Source: Rotaria socialis
Taxonomy: Eukaryota; Rotifera; Eurotatoria; Philodinida; Philodinidae
DNA: 64,000 bases
Assembly (NCBI GenBank): GCA_905331475.1
Contig: CAJNYU010003618.1
Location: forward strand, 1 to 64,000
Direction of reading: 5' to 3'
Position numbers and translations under genes: made by a program. Below, in pieces: positions 43,101 to 54,618 of the stretch (position 1 is the first letter of the stretch; each line of letters begins with the position of its first letter). The notes beneath the pieces are model-generated. The model was not told the DNA's origin, did no database searches, and worked only from the letters and a program-made list of their open reading frames with translations.

Positions 43101-45699
43101 TAAGAATAATAATGAATGCATCAATAATTATTCATTGCATGACAAAGTATAGAGAAACAAATAGAGATATTTTTCTGTTTCGTGTTTCAATTGCTTTTCT
43201 ATGAACAATTAATAAAATTGTTATCTTAAGTAACTTATAAACACTTTTTTTTCTCTCGTTTTTATTAGTAGCAACTTATCGAATTCCTTTAATTGATATC
43301 GAAGCCATTGATCTTCTACCAATACATTATTTTATTGATCCGGGTTCAAATTTTGCATGGCCCATCGATGAAGAATTATCCGACGAAAAAATTCATCTAT
43401 ATACACATTTCGGCGAAAGTCGAATGGAAACAATTGAAAGATATTTAAATTTATCAAAAGAAACTTGTCCTCTAAATACTTTATTATCTCCATCAACAAC
43501 AAATAATAATAATAATAATATCAGTGATGATATAGGATCATCTACTGATGCAAATTCATCGTCAATAATCAATATAGATTTATCTACATCAAATACTGAA
43601 ACAAACTCTACTATACCAACAATAATTAATAAAAAGCCGGCTCGTTCATCATTTAATTCTTTTTCAAAAATTATTCGTCGAACATTTATCGAACCGTTTT
43701 CATCCGTCAGACGAGCTTCGCTTAAACAAAATCAACAGCATCCAAGTTCTGACACATCCGATGGAGTAATGAATAATGAAAATGAACATATACATCGTGT
43801 GTCATCACCATTACTTAATCGTCAAACGAATATTTTAACAATAATTGTCACAAATTTTCAACCAAAACGACCTAAAACATGCGATAATATGATTAAAAAT
43901 TATATTGATGCATGTATGAATGAATACCGTCTTGAAAAAAATTCAAGACAAATGAATGCAATATCTGTAAATACGAATGAAAACAATTCAATCAATAACA
44001 ATCATTCAGAGTGGCATAATGAAGCAACATCTTCTCAACAGCCTTTTGTTGATCATCGTTACAATTCATCAATAACTGCAAATCGTTATAAACAAACGAC
44101 TTCGTCAATAACAAATACAAATCAAAAACCGCCTGAAACATCAGGGCGAAAATTACCTGCAATACCAATAAGTTCAACAAGTAAAATAAATCCGACAATA
44201 AGACAGACTCGAAAGAGTTCGTCTATGGAGGAAAATGACGAGTTATTACCAATAGAAAATGGGCAATTTTCATCGCATATTAATTATGTGCAACAAACAC
44301 ATAAAAAATCAAGTCAATTAACACAAGTAACATTTACTTTTTAATTCTATCTTGATTAGAGTTACCGACCTGCAAAGGAAATTATCGGAACATTTCTCTT
44401 TCTACAATTGCAATACTTGGTAGTCACCTTCTTAGTTTTATGGAATTGAAACAACATTTTAGCTCTGCTTCTCGAAAATAGTCATACCACTTTCTCAGAC
44501 AAAATAATATAGAGCATGAATTACTTCACCGTTATTTTATCAATATCCACCAAAACACTCATCCTACATATGGTTTTTTTGATAGGATATCATTGGAGAA
44601 CATTTTCTAAATTTGTCATCGTCATCTAATGGTTATTCAACATTTTAGATTAGTTTCAGTAGAACTTTTAACATAAATTCTTGCAATTTTGACTCGATTA
44701 GAAAGTTCGTATCAAAATTTTACATATATCTGGAAAAATCACGAAGAAAATCATCTTTAATTATTGCTTATTTTCATTTCATATGATTAAAGTGAAAATA
44801 GTTTCGAGCGATTGCCATTCGATTGTCGCATGCTAACAAGATATTTTGACTAATAAGTTAAAAAATTAATTCTTTATAATCTTAAAAGAAAGATTTGACG
44901 ACAGATTTTTAGATTAGAAAAATAAATTAAAATATAAACTTCCAATTAGATTATAATTATATAAAAATGGCAGTGTTTTAGTAGATGTTAAAGGAAATTT
45001 TTTGTGGTCATCATTAGGAATACACCATATTATGTATTTTGAATTGCTATATATAAGATATATGCACTGAGCAGGAAAAAAAGAATAAAATTTTCTATTA
45101 GATGATCAATATGAATACATTTCATAGCCGAATTTCAGTTTATGTTTCCTACCTCATACTGAGTGAGAACAGAACAGAGTGAAGAACAAAAGTGATATGT
45201 CATGGGGTATGATCTAGAATCGAATATAATGCAAATATTAGATATGTATATAAATCATGACCGAAATTAGAAAATATTGCTTTCTCCATTTTTTAACCAC
45301 ACATATAATTCTTAAATATGCAATGATCACAATCATTTTAAAACCGATATTAAATATAAGTTCTAGAAAATTCTAGCTCTAGTCCAGATTTGAACTTAAA
45401 CCCAAAACATTTCTTCATTTCAGAGCAATAGCCTGGAAATGAATTATAATCGAAATAATTATCCTGAATCTTATGTTAATGGTCTCTCATCAAATCAAAC
45501 AGCAAAAGCAAATCCTACAGAAGAGTTAGCGAAAAATCGCCAAGCTTCAAATGCTTTAACATCAAGACTGCAAGCAGCATTTATTCGACGTCAACAATCT
45601 TTAGGTTATGATAAAAATAGTAGCATTCAACTTTCGCATGATTCGAATATAAATAACCGTGGCTCAATTAAAGAAAATAATAAGAATCAATCAAAATGA
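40185..45699 (+). CDS. OTUD7-like: OTUD7/Cezanne-type deubiquitinase, 10 exons, 808 aa
   Basis: Exons: 40185-40299, 40363-40626, 40687-40788, 41471-41598, 41650-41792, 41841-42073, 42133-42164, 42222-42297, 43269-44326, 45424-45699, all in phase. The OTU catalytic domain begins at RLNWWVNKK. GDGNCLLHA gives Asp150 and the nucleophile Cys153. WGFHD, RRRWRW-like (YRRWRW), ESLEEFHVYVLA, RRPIIIYSD, FGGIYLPLE and FDAAHFSALV (His348) follow in the A20-family order. Cezanne enzymes cut K11-linked ubiquitin chains and damp NF-kB and cell-cycle signalling. The C-terminal half is Ser/Asn/Thr-rich and low complexity. If the 1097-bp last intron is retained, translation ends at 44344 (722 aa), so alternative 3' ends are possible. 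No zinc finger was seen downstream. Confidence 0.88.
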
Positions 45700-48116
45700 T
45701 CATTGAATATTATTACTCACATTATTGGTCAATTTTACAAAAACATACATAATTGCTTTAAGAGTTTCACTGTTTTCTTTTTCTTTCGCCGGTGATATCT
45801 CATTCCAAGGATCTAATTCATAATAGAACGGAGAAAACCAGAATCTATCCTAATACCAGTTTCCTATCAACAGTGTACTCTTTGTCTTTCTTTTTGTCTT
45901 TTTTCTGTTTTGTCTCATTCATTTTGCTGTTCTTTTTTTGTGTTTGTTTTAAACTTAAAAGATATTCATTCACAGTACCTTTTATCTTCTATGTGTGTAT
46001 TTTATGTTTGAGTCGAGTTTTCACAAGTGAAATGGGTGCTAAAAGAGCAAAGAAAACCAAATCACACATCACCCTGAGCGATATTCGTTCAATTGAATAC
46101 ACACGTATCTCCTTATTTTTCTTAATTATGTACATATAATACGATGTGGTTATATTAATAAAAGCCTTTATCACACTTTATTTTATTCTTAAAAAGACTA
46201 GGAACTTTTGTCTTAAAATACTCATCAACAAGAATAACAAACTGCAATACCTAAAATGCATCATCTACTAATTATTCAACTAGAGAAATCCTATTCATAC
46301 GAACCAAAAATAAAATCAGTAAATTGCTTACTTGTCCATATTGCCACCATGTGAGAATTTTCAGTGCAGTTTTTATTCGCGTATTACTGCAATATTGAAG
46401 TTTTGTTTAATCTTGAACATAGTTTAGTCCGAAGACTAAAATGTAATTTTAAAATATTGAATCGACCTATACATCTAGTACAGTTTCAAGTTTTTTTTCC
46501 AGCTATGATTCTAGTTTACAGAAAAATTCAATTAGTGTAAATGTTTCAAGAAATTAAATCCTAATACTACTTCGATTAATCCAATAAGCTACAAAAATTA
46601 AATATTTGAGTTATCGAACATCTTCCTCATTATTTAACAAAATATTCTACTGAACCTAACATATATGGATAAATGACTTTAACAATAGTATCAATCGACA
46701 TTCGTAGACACTGTTAACATGAGAAAGGCTCTCACTTGAATACCTGCTTTAACCAATCGCAGGATGTTTTTCAGTGATTAAACATGTACTAATGTGAGTG
46801 TCATAGGAATGCAGACAAATTGACACTTAATAAATCGATTTTAGAAGAATATCAGTTGTTTATTATTGATCATGTAGAAACGTATTAGATATGATCTAAA
46901 ATAAATATCGATACCCGTTCTTTCTTAATCTCAATGTGTATCTTTTTTCTATGTATAGCCCGCATTATTTGTTGTTTAGTTACCTTCGTTATGTTTTCTC
47001 ATTGTTGGTTCAATTTCAGCGTACATTTCTTCAACTATCAGATTCGAATAGTTCGACTTGATTCTCTATTGATCACCGAGAAATGCAACAAAATACCAGT
47101 AAAAGCTCACTTCAACTTTTGTTTTCTTAAATCGTAGTCAATCGGTAATGAGATGAAATTCCATTAGATCGTCATTTTACTTCTCTTTGTCAGGTTTCTA
47201 TAGTTAAAAAGAGTCCTTAGTTTCTTAGAAAAACCATGTCAAGAAATAATGAAAAGAATCTAGTTGACAATAACCACTATTTTCTTTTTTTTTATCGTAC
47301 CAGAGAAACTAAAGAACGGAAAAAGTATTTTTCTCACTTAAGCTTCTCATAAAATATGAAACATCATGACGATTGTTGAACGTTCATTCGATATAACTAA
47401 CTAAATTACCTCTGAAGATAGAATTAGGATCATAATGTACATAACCAACGAGATGTCTATGTTTTCATTTAATGAAGATGATGAATAGAAAACAACAAAA
47501 GATTCTATACGATGATTAAACATAGCAAATAAACGAATATAAATATATCTATATATGAAGAAAGGTGCTACGAGAACAAATACGACATGAACACTTTAAT
47601 CAGGTTGTTGCCATCTTAAGTCGGAGTCTGCTCACAAAATCGTTGTGTCTCTCTCACCATCTCCTTCACATATATCTTTTACAGTGAAACGGATCTACAA
47701 AAATGTTTTCATGTATCTACTCTATAGACCATATATTTTATGGACCTGTATAAATATAAATGGTGTTTAGTGCAGGCGATGCCGGGAAATGTGATTCCCT
47801 ACGTAACAATGAATGAAATTGAAACATGAGTAATATTTAGACAAGTCTCATCATATTTATCTTTATGAATCCTTCTGAGTTCAATTTCACGTTACAAAAA
47901 ATGTTGAACACTTTTTTAAATTTATGGTTTGTTTATTTATGTTACACTCTGGAGTGCTTGCATAGAAAAGGAAGAGAGAAGAGAACAAGTGTAAGTTATT
48001 CTAATTGCCATAGCTGGATCAATCCCTAACATTCTATTTTCCGTGTTCCATAATGTTGAATTTTATATGATGTCGTGTAGGGTGTGATATATCATTTATT
48101 CTTATATAAAGTTGAA
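45700..48116. other. Intergenic, no gene recognised
   Basis: The frame at 45792-46139 is a Phe/Leu-rich translation of a pyrimidine tract, probably in the OTUD7-like 3' UTR. 46934-47137 has no motif. The LINE 3' end must lie shortly below 48117, but no poly-A tail or target duplication could be fixed. Confidence 0.45.
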
Positions 48117-49951
48117 TCATTTAATCAGTAACATCTCGTGTCTCTTAATTAAGTTTTTTACTCTTTTTTGCCTGAAGAAATGTCCTAACGAGTGTTTTTC
48201 ACTCTTTTTAAATCCATTCCAATAAAATATATCCTCTAGAAAGCTTGAGCGTCCTAGATCTGTCTTGTAGATTTTTTGTAAGATTTTGTTTAAATACCTT
48301 TTAACATACACTTCCATGTGGTTTTCTTTCGTTAGTGTAAATAAGTCTTCTGCAGAAATGAAAGGACATCTATGAACTATTCTAATTGCAACTCTGAATT
48401 TCCTATTGAGTGATTCTTTCTGTGTTTTCGAGAGAAATGGATAGAATGGGAAAATCCACGCAAATTGTGGAAAGAGACATAGGCAAAAAAACATTTTCTC
48501 AAAACGTGAACCGATATTGTTCTACCTTTATTCAACCACTTCAGTTTGATTAAGACCTTCTCCACTTTTTCTAGACATAGACCGATTGTAGGTTTCAATG
48601 ACATTTTGCTCGTCCACATAAATCCTAAACATTTGAATGTGTTAACTATTTCTAGTTGATATCCCTCCATATGTATCTTTATTTCAGGTAGCTTGATCTG
48701 TTTGTAGAAAATCTGCGCTACTGTTTTCTGTACGTTGATTGGCTGTTTCCATTTCTTTGCGTAAGCTGCTATTTTGCTGCAGACTTCTGTGCCCTCTTTT
48801 TCCAGATCGCTTTTGACTGTGGCTAGAGATTTCGTAATCGGTGCTGTGATTAGTACACTGAGGTCGTCAGCAAACAAGTGCCCTGAATGAGCACCGAGAT
48901 ATTGTATTAGATCACAGTGATAGACTATGAAAAGGAATGGACTTAGACTACTTCCTTGTGGTAGTCCAATATTAATCTTGTGCTTTTCGGATACTTTGCC
49001 TCCAAATGAGATGTAAGCTTGTCGATGTCCTAACCAAGAAGCCGTCATTCTCAATAGTGCTATGGGCATGCCTAGATTGTGCAGTTTCACCAATAGGACA
49101 GCGTGCCATACCATATCATGCGCTTTACGGTAGTCTACATACAGGACAAGCGTTGGCATGTTTGCTGCTAGATTATTTTGGATTTCTTGACAAATTGAGA
49201 GAACTCTGGTTGCTATCAGACCTCCCTGTCTGAAATCTGATTGTTCAATTGGGACGAGCTGAGCTCCTTCAGTCCAATTGCTTACTCTTTCTAGAAGTGC
49301 TTTTTCAAATACCTTTGAGTGTGTTGCCAAAAGCGAGATTGGTCGGGTTTGGTCGGAACGAGGCACACCGGCATTAAGTTTGTTCAATGTAACTATCTTT
49401 GCTAATTTCCAGAAATCCGGGTACCGACCTTCGCTTAGCCAAACATTGAAACATCTAACTAAGCAATCTATATATGCTGGCGGTAATAGTTTTATTATAT
49501 AGTTAGATATCTGATCATAACCCAATGATTTTTCATTTTTCAATTTTTTAATAATTTTTGTTATTTCTGATGATGTTACTTTTTCGACCTTGATATCTAA
49601 TGGTTGGGATAAGGTATTCATAATTTTGTTATACTTATCTACAATTGTCTGATCATGTTGTTCGTTTTCATCTATATTAGGGCTATTCGCTAGTTCCTTA
49701 TAATAACTGTAAAGCATATTTGTTATATCTTGTTGGTCAGCAATCGTAATAGAGCTTGCTTTGAATTTCGAGGTTGGTAATGTATTCGGTTTGTAAATCT
49801 TCGACAAATGCGGCCAAAAATGTTTGCTATTTCTATCCTGAGATTCCTGAATAGTGGATAGGAAGGAGTTCCATCGTTCCAATTTATAATTGTACACCTC
49901 AATTTTTACTTGTTTGGTTAGTGTTCTTAATAATAATCTGGTTCTTTCTAC
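48117..49951 (-). pseudogene. LINE ORF2: reverse transcriptase part (Jockey/I-like), frameshifted at its 3' end
   Basis: The minus-strand frame 49897-48377 (506 codons) carries the reverse transcriptase core in order. These blocks are NEKSLGYDQISNYIIKLLPP, RPISLLATHSKVFEKALLER, LYVDYRKAHDMVWH with Asp near 255, GLPQGSSLSPFLF at about 311-323, and the catalytic LFADDLSV (342-345). A frameshift near 48470-48490 moves the reading to 48494-48117, which holds the C-terminal segment (RKFRVAIRIVHRCPF onward). Upstream the frame continues through VERTRLLLRTLTKQ up to the hAT MITE insertion and resumes beyond it. The FADD catalytic box, the preceding endonuclease and the CCHC ORF1 point to the Jockey/I group. 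It copies its own RNA at nicked target DNA when intact. Confidence 0.8.
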
Positions 49952-49959
49952 TTCTACAC

Positions 49960-50487
49960 TAGGGATGGCACTTTATCTTTACTTAACTTTGAAAAAGTAA
50001 AGTAAAGTAAAGTAAAGTAGTGAACTTTACTTTACCTGGTAAAGTAAAGCAGTGAACCTTACTTTATCCGGTAAAGTAAAGTAAAGTAAGTCAAATTTAC
50101 CCAAAAAGTAAAGTAAAGTAAAGTAAAATGACTTGTATTAAGTTAGGCTTATTGTTCATTTTCTAGGCCAGCATCAAGCTCTGATAACGCTGCAGCATAC
50201 AAAAGTGTTCATCTATGAAAAATGTGACCTTTTCATCATCACTGTACTTTATTTTCCACTTGTTTTATGAATAAATCGTTCCAAAAATACTTTCATATGC
50301 TGCAGCGTTATTAGTGCATGATACTGGGCTAAAAAATGGGCAACAAACTCAACTTTATTTAATTCACTTTACTTTACTTTACTTTACTTTACTTTTCGGG
50401 TAAAGTTGACTTACTTTACTTTACCGGGTAAAGTAAAGTAGCGAACTTTATTTTAACCGGTAAAGTAAAGATAAAGTGCCACCCCTA
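49960..50487. mobile_element. hAT-type MITE with 8-bp target duplication, inserted in LINE ORF2
   Basis: The element starts TAGGGATGGCACTTTATC and ends as the complement of TAGGGGTGGCACTTTATC. It is flanked by the 8-bp repeat TTCTACAC (49952-49959 and 50488-50495). The 8-bp duplication and TAGGGNTGGCA ends are hallmarks of hAT elements. The arms consist of GTAAA/TTTAC pentamer runs separated by CCGG/CCTGG, and the interior holds a 16-bp perfect inverted repeat (50184-50199, 50296-50311) around CTGCAG. No ORF, so it needed a transposase in trans. Confidence 0.88.
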
Positions 50488-50495
50488 TTCTACAC

Positions 50496-51656
50496 CGAAA
50501 TTTATCTTTCTTTCTCGATAGTACTTATTTCTAATTCGACGGACTTCCTTTAACATACCTACAATATAAGGCGATAATGAATGGTGATTATCTATTCCTG
50601 TTTCTCCACTTGGTTACTCTATTTTTTAGAGCTACAAGGAAACGTGTGCAGTTCAAGTACCAATTTTCTGCATCTTGTATTTCTGATTCCTTTATCCAAA
50701 AGTATTTCAGTAATGTTAAAACAATTTGAAACACTGTCCAATCGGCTACGGGGCCATTTCCATTCGTTTGCAGTCCGATTCGATCACTTTTCATAACTAT
50801 TGACCAATGGTCGCGCGTTCCTGTGTTAAGTGTTTCCGCTTCAGCATCCCCTATGTTTGTAAATATGAGATCACTATGTCTCTGATCTCTTAGATGAATT
50901 CTTCGTTCCAGGTATGAACAACAAATTGTTCTTTTCTATCCATTTTTTCAATTGATTACCTCTGGCATCTGTCACCGAACTTTTGCCATTTTTGTGCTGA
51001 GGCATTAAAGTCTCCAGCTAGGATAGTTTTTCAGCTATGTATGATGTAAGATCTTCTAAGTTCCTGTGCTGACATTGGGGACAATAAATTCCAATAATTC
51101 TAATTTGTTCTGTTAGTCTTTCTACATCTACAATCGCCGAGTTATCTATATTTATATCAATACGTGTCGCTTTGAGATGTTTTCCAACTACTACAACTAC
51201 TTCTCGTTTGCTATTGGTACCCTTCTGATAAAAACTCTTAAAGAGAGGAATGGTAAATTCTTTTCATAACTCTCCTACGTCCGTGAGTATTCCTATAGAG
51301 CTGTCAGAGTTAAAAATAAGTTCCACTGCTTCTAGTGCTCGGACTCCCCATCATTTTACATTATAATTTAGTATGTTCAATGGATTTCGTTGGCATTGAG
51401 AATGATTGGTTGGTGTTTCCCTTAAACTAAGAATTCTATTAAGAGTATTTCCTGAGAACCATTCACTCACTATTGAGCTGACATATTGCACTATTTTGAA
51501 ACGAAAGTCCCAGTCTATGACTTTTTGCATCACTTCACTTTTAACATCAACAAGCGAAGAAGAAGAAGAAGAAGAAGAAGAAGAAAAGAAATAAGGGTTA
51601 GGAACAAAAGGAATTGCATCAATGTTCATAGAATATGACATGTAACTACTACCCAT
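50496..51656 (-). pseudogene. LINE ORF2: endonuclease (EEP) part, disrupted
   Basis: On the minus strand the pieces of an exonuclease-endonuclease-phosphatase domain follow each other. NPLNILNYNVK is near 51351-51380, then WGVRALEAVEL, RIIGIYCPQCQHRNLEDL near 51080, SDLIFTN near 50880, and TRDHWSIVM with the terminal His near 50800-50820. At least three in-frame stops (near 51349, 51265 and 51026) and one frameshift near 50880 break it. A Ser run from a GAA/TTC repeat (51555-51592) and Gln-rich stretches mark the N-terminal side. It would nick target DNA in a working element. Confidence 0.65.
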
Positions 51657-52126
51657 TTACGTTACTTATTGGTGAATCTTGTTCTATTCCATCGTAGTTC
51701 GCGTTGTTATTGAAAGCTGTTGACTTAGTTTGTATTCTGCTACTGTTCCGTTGTAAAGACGGGGATGTTGGTGTTTGTTGTTGTTGTTGTTGTTGATGAT
51801 CATTTGTGAATTGTGATAGCATTGAACTTTTCACTAACATTCTCTTTAAATACTTCTAGTCGTTGTACTAAGCTTTATAGTTGCTGTTTGTTTTTCTTTT
51901 CTAATGTTGTATTGATGAACTGTTGAAAGATCTTTGCTAGGTCAACCAAACTTTCATTATTTAATACAGGTCTTCTTTCTAAGATATCAATTTTTAAAAC
52001 CGGGCTATCCATTTTCAATTCCATTCGACGTATTATATCTAAAACATCTTTTGTTCGACATACCAGCTCACCTAATGGATCATTTTCATTTTCACGTTGA
52101 ATTTCTGGCCTGCCTCTTGATTTTGA

Positions 52127-53447
52127 TTAGCATTCACATACTTGGTTAGTTCCATTTGTTTGTTTGGTTTCATATTTCCCATCTTCAACATAACGAGTAG
52201 CTTCTCTTTTTTGGTTGATACTGGGTTGACTTATTAATCCATCATTAATGGCTCTTTTAACTTGATCTTTTAATGTTATGCGATAATTGTAAACCGCTGG
52301 ATATTCGATACTTGTTGATAGATGTGGACTTTCACATTGAGCACATAATATTGGCTTTTGGCAGTGATGAGTAAGTTCCCAATTATCTAAGCATTTACGA
52401 CATCGAGGGTTCATTTTACATTCAGGTTTAGTATGACCAATCATCCAATAGTTTGAGCAGTAAGTCAATTTTAAACCAGGACGAAATGCAGTTATTTGAA
52501 GAAGTAAATATTCGATTGTTACACTAGCGATCTTTAAAATTTCTTCGTATTTATTTGCATCGGCTATACAAAATCTATAATCATTTGTTGATCGGGGTCG
52601 ATGGTAGTTGATTTTTGAGTAGGAACCTGCTGAGCTAATTGATTTAGTAATTTCTCGATAAACGAATTCATTGGATAGATCAGCTGGTGCATAGCACACT
52701 AATAGTGTGCAACAATCAGGTAGAGAACGAGGTTGTTGTATTTCAACATCAATGTTGTCCATTTCATTTGGCCACTTACAATTCCAAAGTAATAAGAAAT
52801 CATTTTTTGATGTTACACCAAATTTATATCGATTCGTACCAACAGGTATTAGTATAGAAAGGTCTCCTATTGATTCAGATAATTGTTGTTGGACTGTTTG
52901 ACGAATTCATCTAGCCACTTTCATGGCTGGTGGTATACTACGTTGAGTTATATGATTATCAAATTTTGTAAAAACACGGTAAATTATTCGATACTGCTCC
53001 TTTAAGATGTGCTGTTGGTAGATGAAATGGTTTAACTGTTGTTGATATTTGTGGAGGAGCAGATGGTGTAATTGCATGAGGCCTTGGTATTTTTATTTGT
53101 CGTTGAGATTGATTTTCTGATTCACTCTCTCCTAATGGTCGCCGTGGTGTTGATGAAACTAGTTGGTTTGTTGATGATGGACTAGAACGTGTAGCCCGCT
53201 CAATTATAGATGTCTTTGATATCTGGTTCTGGTGGTGATGTATTTCTTGAATATGATCGAATGTAATTGGATGATCCATTAGCTGTAGTAGTTGTCGTGT
53301 TACTTGTTGTCGATTTAATGGTGATTGGGTATTGGGACATGCATGATGATTCATTGTTGTATTTTGTTGTTTGTTCATGTAAATATTCAGATTTTGTTTC
53401 TTGTAAATTTCTGTCATGCAACGTACAAATTGATCATCACTGTTCAT
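52127..53447 (-). pseudogene. LINE ORF1 (gag-like, zinc knuckles), disrupted
   Basis: Two minus-strand frames, 53447-52959 and 52762-52127, belong to one protein. The segment between them reads on in the second frame (GTNRYKFGVTSKNDFLLLW) after a frameshift near 52975, with a TGA near 52914. The C-terminal part shows the three-knuckle arrangement of Jockey/I ORF1 proteins. Key cysteines are replaced by tyrosine: the first knuckle starts C-S-N-Y, and the third ends EYP where family members have Cys-Pro. The N-terminal part is Gln/Asn/Thr-rich. ORF1 proteins bind the element's RNA. Region 51657-52126 links it to ORF2 and is Gln-rich and broken. Confidence 0.6.
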
Positions 53448-53588
53448 TTCATTGTATCAACAACCAAAATCAGTATGATCATTTATGGAGTGGATCTCAT
53501 CTTGAGATCCACTTGTTTTGACCATATATCTGAAAAGGATGCGTTTTTAATAGGGATAAACTATAGCAGAAAGCAAGAGAAAATACGT

Positions 53589-53746
53589 CCCAGGAGATTC
53601 AACCCGATCAGTGGATCCGATCGTTTCCGGCATCGGATCCTATGGATTCCGTTGCTTTTCGGTCGGCTCCGTTAGTTAGGAAATCGTCGGAATTCAACGG
53701 AACCGATCGGTTCCGACCGATTCCGACGTACCCTGATTCTCCTGGG
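53589..53746. mobile_element. TTCCGG-rich palindromic element, copy 3
   Basis: It begins CCCAGGAGATTCAACCC and ends as the complement of CCCAGGAGAATCAGGG, with an interior of GATCCGAT, TTCCGG, CGGAACCGATCGG and CCGATTCCGAC. GC content is well above the flanks. It shares the CCCAGG end and TTCCGG content with the element at 14782 and lies 140 bp outside the 5' end of the LINE. No ORF. Confidence 0.6.
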
Positions 53747-53911
53747 GTCTTATCGCCAAATGGGTATGATAGGAAGTGAAAAAAAAACATTCAACTTTCA
53801 TCAGATTGTCATTAACAACTTTCTTTTTCTTTGGCTACTGTAGAGAACCAATCTGCTAATGAATCGCGCGACAGACCATTTCTGCTGAATGGTCCATCTG
53901 ACCTGATAGCG

Positions 53912-54203
53912 CACTCAAAAATATAGGTTCCACGCGGAACTTAATTTGCAATGAAATCGAAACTTTCTTAGAGGTTTTGTATGGACTTAATATGCTTTCA
54001 AAAGACTTATAAAGAGTCTAGGATACGTTTTTTCAAAGGTTTCGATGAAAGTCTACGAAACCTTCAAAATGTTTAGATTTCGGTGCAAATCTCCAAACCT
54101 GTTTTAAGTTCCGTAGTATGTACGAAACTATTTTTAAGTTCCGTAGCACGCACGAAACCATTTTTGGCACTAAACGGTTCCGCGTGGAACCTTTTTTTTA
54201 GTG
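53912..54203. mobile_element. CACT-ended MITE, second copy of the family at 32143
   Basis: The left end has GGTTCCACGCGGAAC at about 53926-53940, and the right end GTTCCGCGTGGAACC at about 54177-54191. The outer ends are CACTCAAAA and the complement of CACTAAAAA. The interior matches 32143-32428 over AAGAGTCTAGG, CGATGAAAGTCTACGAAACCT and AAGTTCCGTAGT. No ORF. Confidence 0.65.
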
Positions 54204-54618
54204 CGTGAAACTGTGAAACTTCAAAATTGCCGTTTGAGACGTATATTCCATTTTTTGACGATGATACGAAGTTTTGTCATTTAACATGAATTTTCATAAA
54301 ACCGAAAGTCGCCCTAATCTAATAATTAGAGTAGTGCCGATTGACAATGCATATTGAATTCAATATTTGGTTTCTTCTGGCCACTCATGAAACGAAACTA
54401 AAAATTTCCCCACTTCTACGTTTTAGAGGGAAATGATCGAGAACAAACCAGGGGTGGCAATTCATAGACGCGAAAAATAGCACAGAAAGGCATACGTGTT
54501 ACCATAAAGCAAACACTCATCGCATCGAAACTAGCTGATAAACATGATTATATATAAATCTCTCTTATCTTCAAATGTTTTATTTTGATACTTTATTATG
54601 ATCAGTATAATAAATTGT
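54204..54618. other. Intergenic, nothing recognised
   Basis: AT-rich, without ORF or clear repeat; it includes the 3' flank of the CAT-type transporter. Confidence 0.45.

Noticed and set aside
45792..46139. 115-codon ORF after the OTUD7-like gene
   Set aside because: Low-complexity Phe/Ser/Leu translation of a pyrimidine-rich tract, most likely 3' UTR.
49006..49502. Plus-strand ORFs inside the reverse transcriptase
   Set aside because: Antisense shadows of the minus-strand LINE ORF2, which has all the RT motifs.
53267..53675. Plus-strand ORFs opposite LINE ORF1
   Set aside because: Antisense shadows of a Gln/His/Thr-rich gag-like frame, running into a palindromic element.
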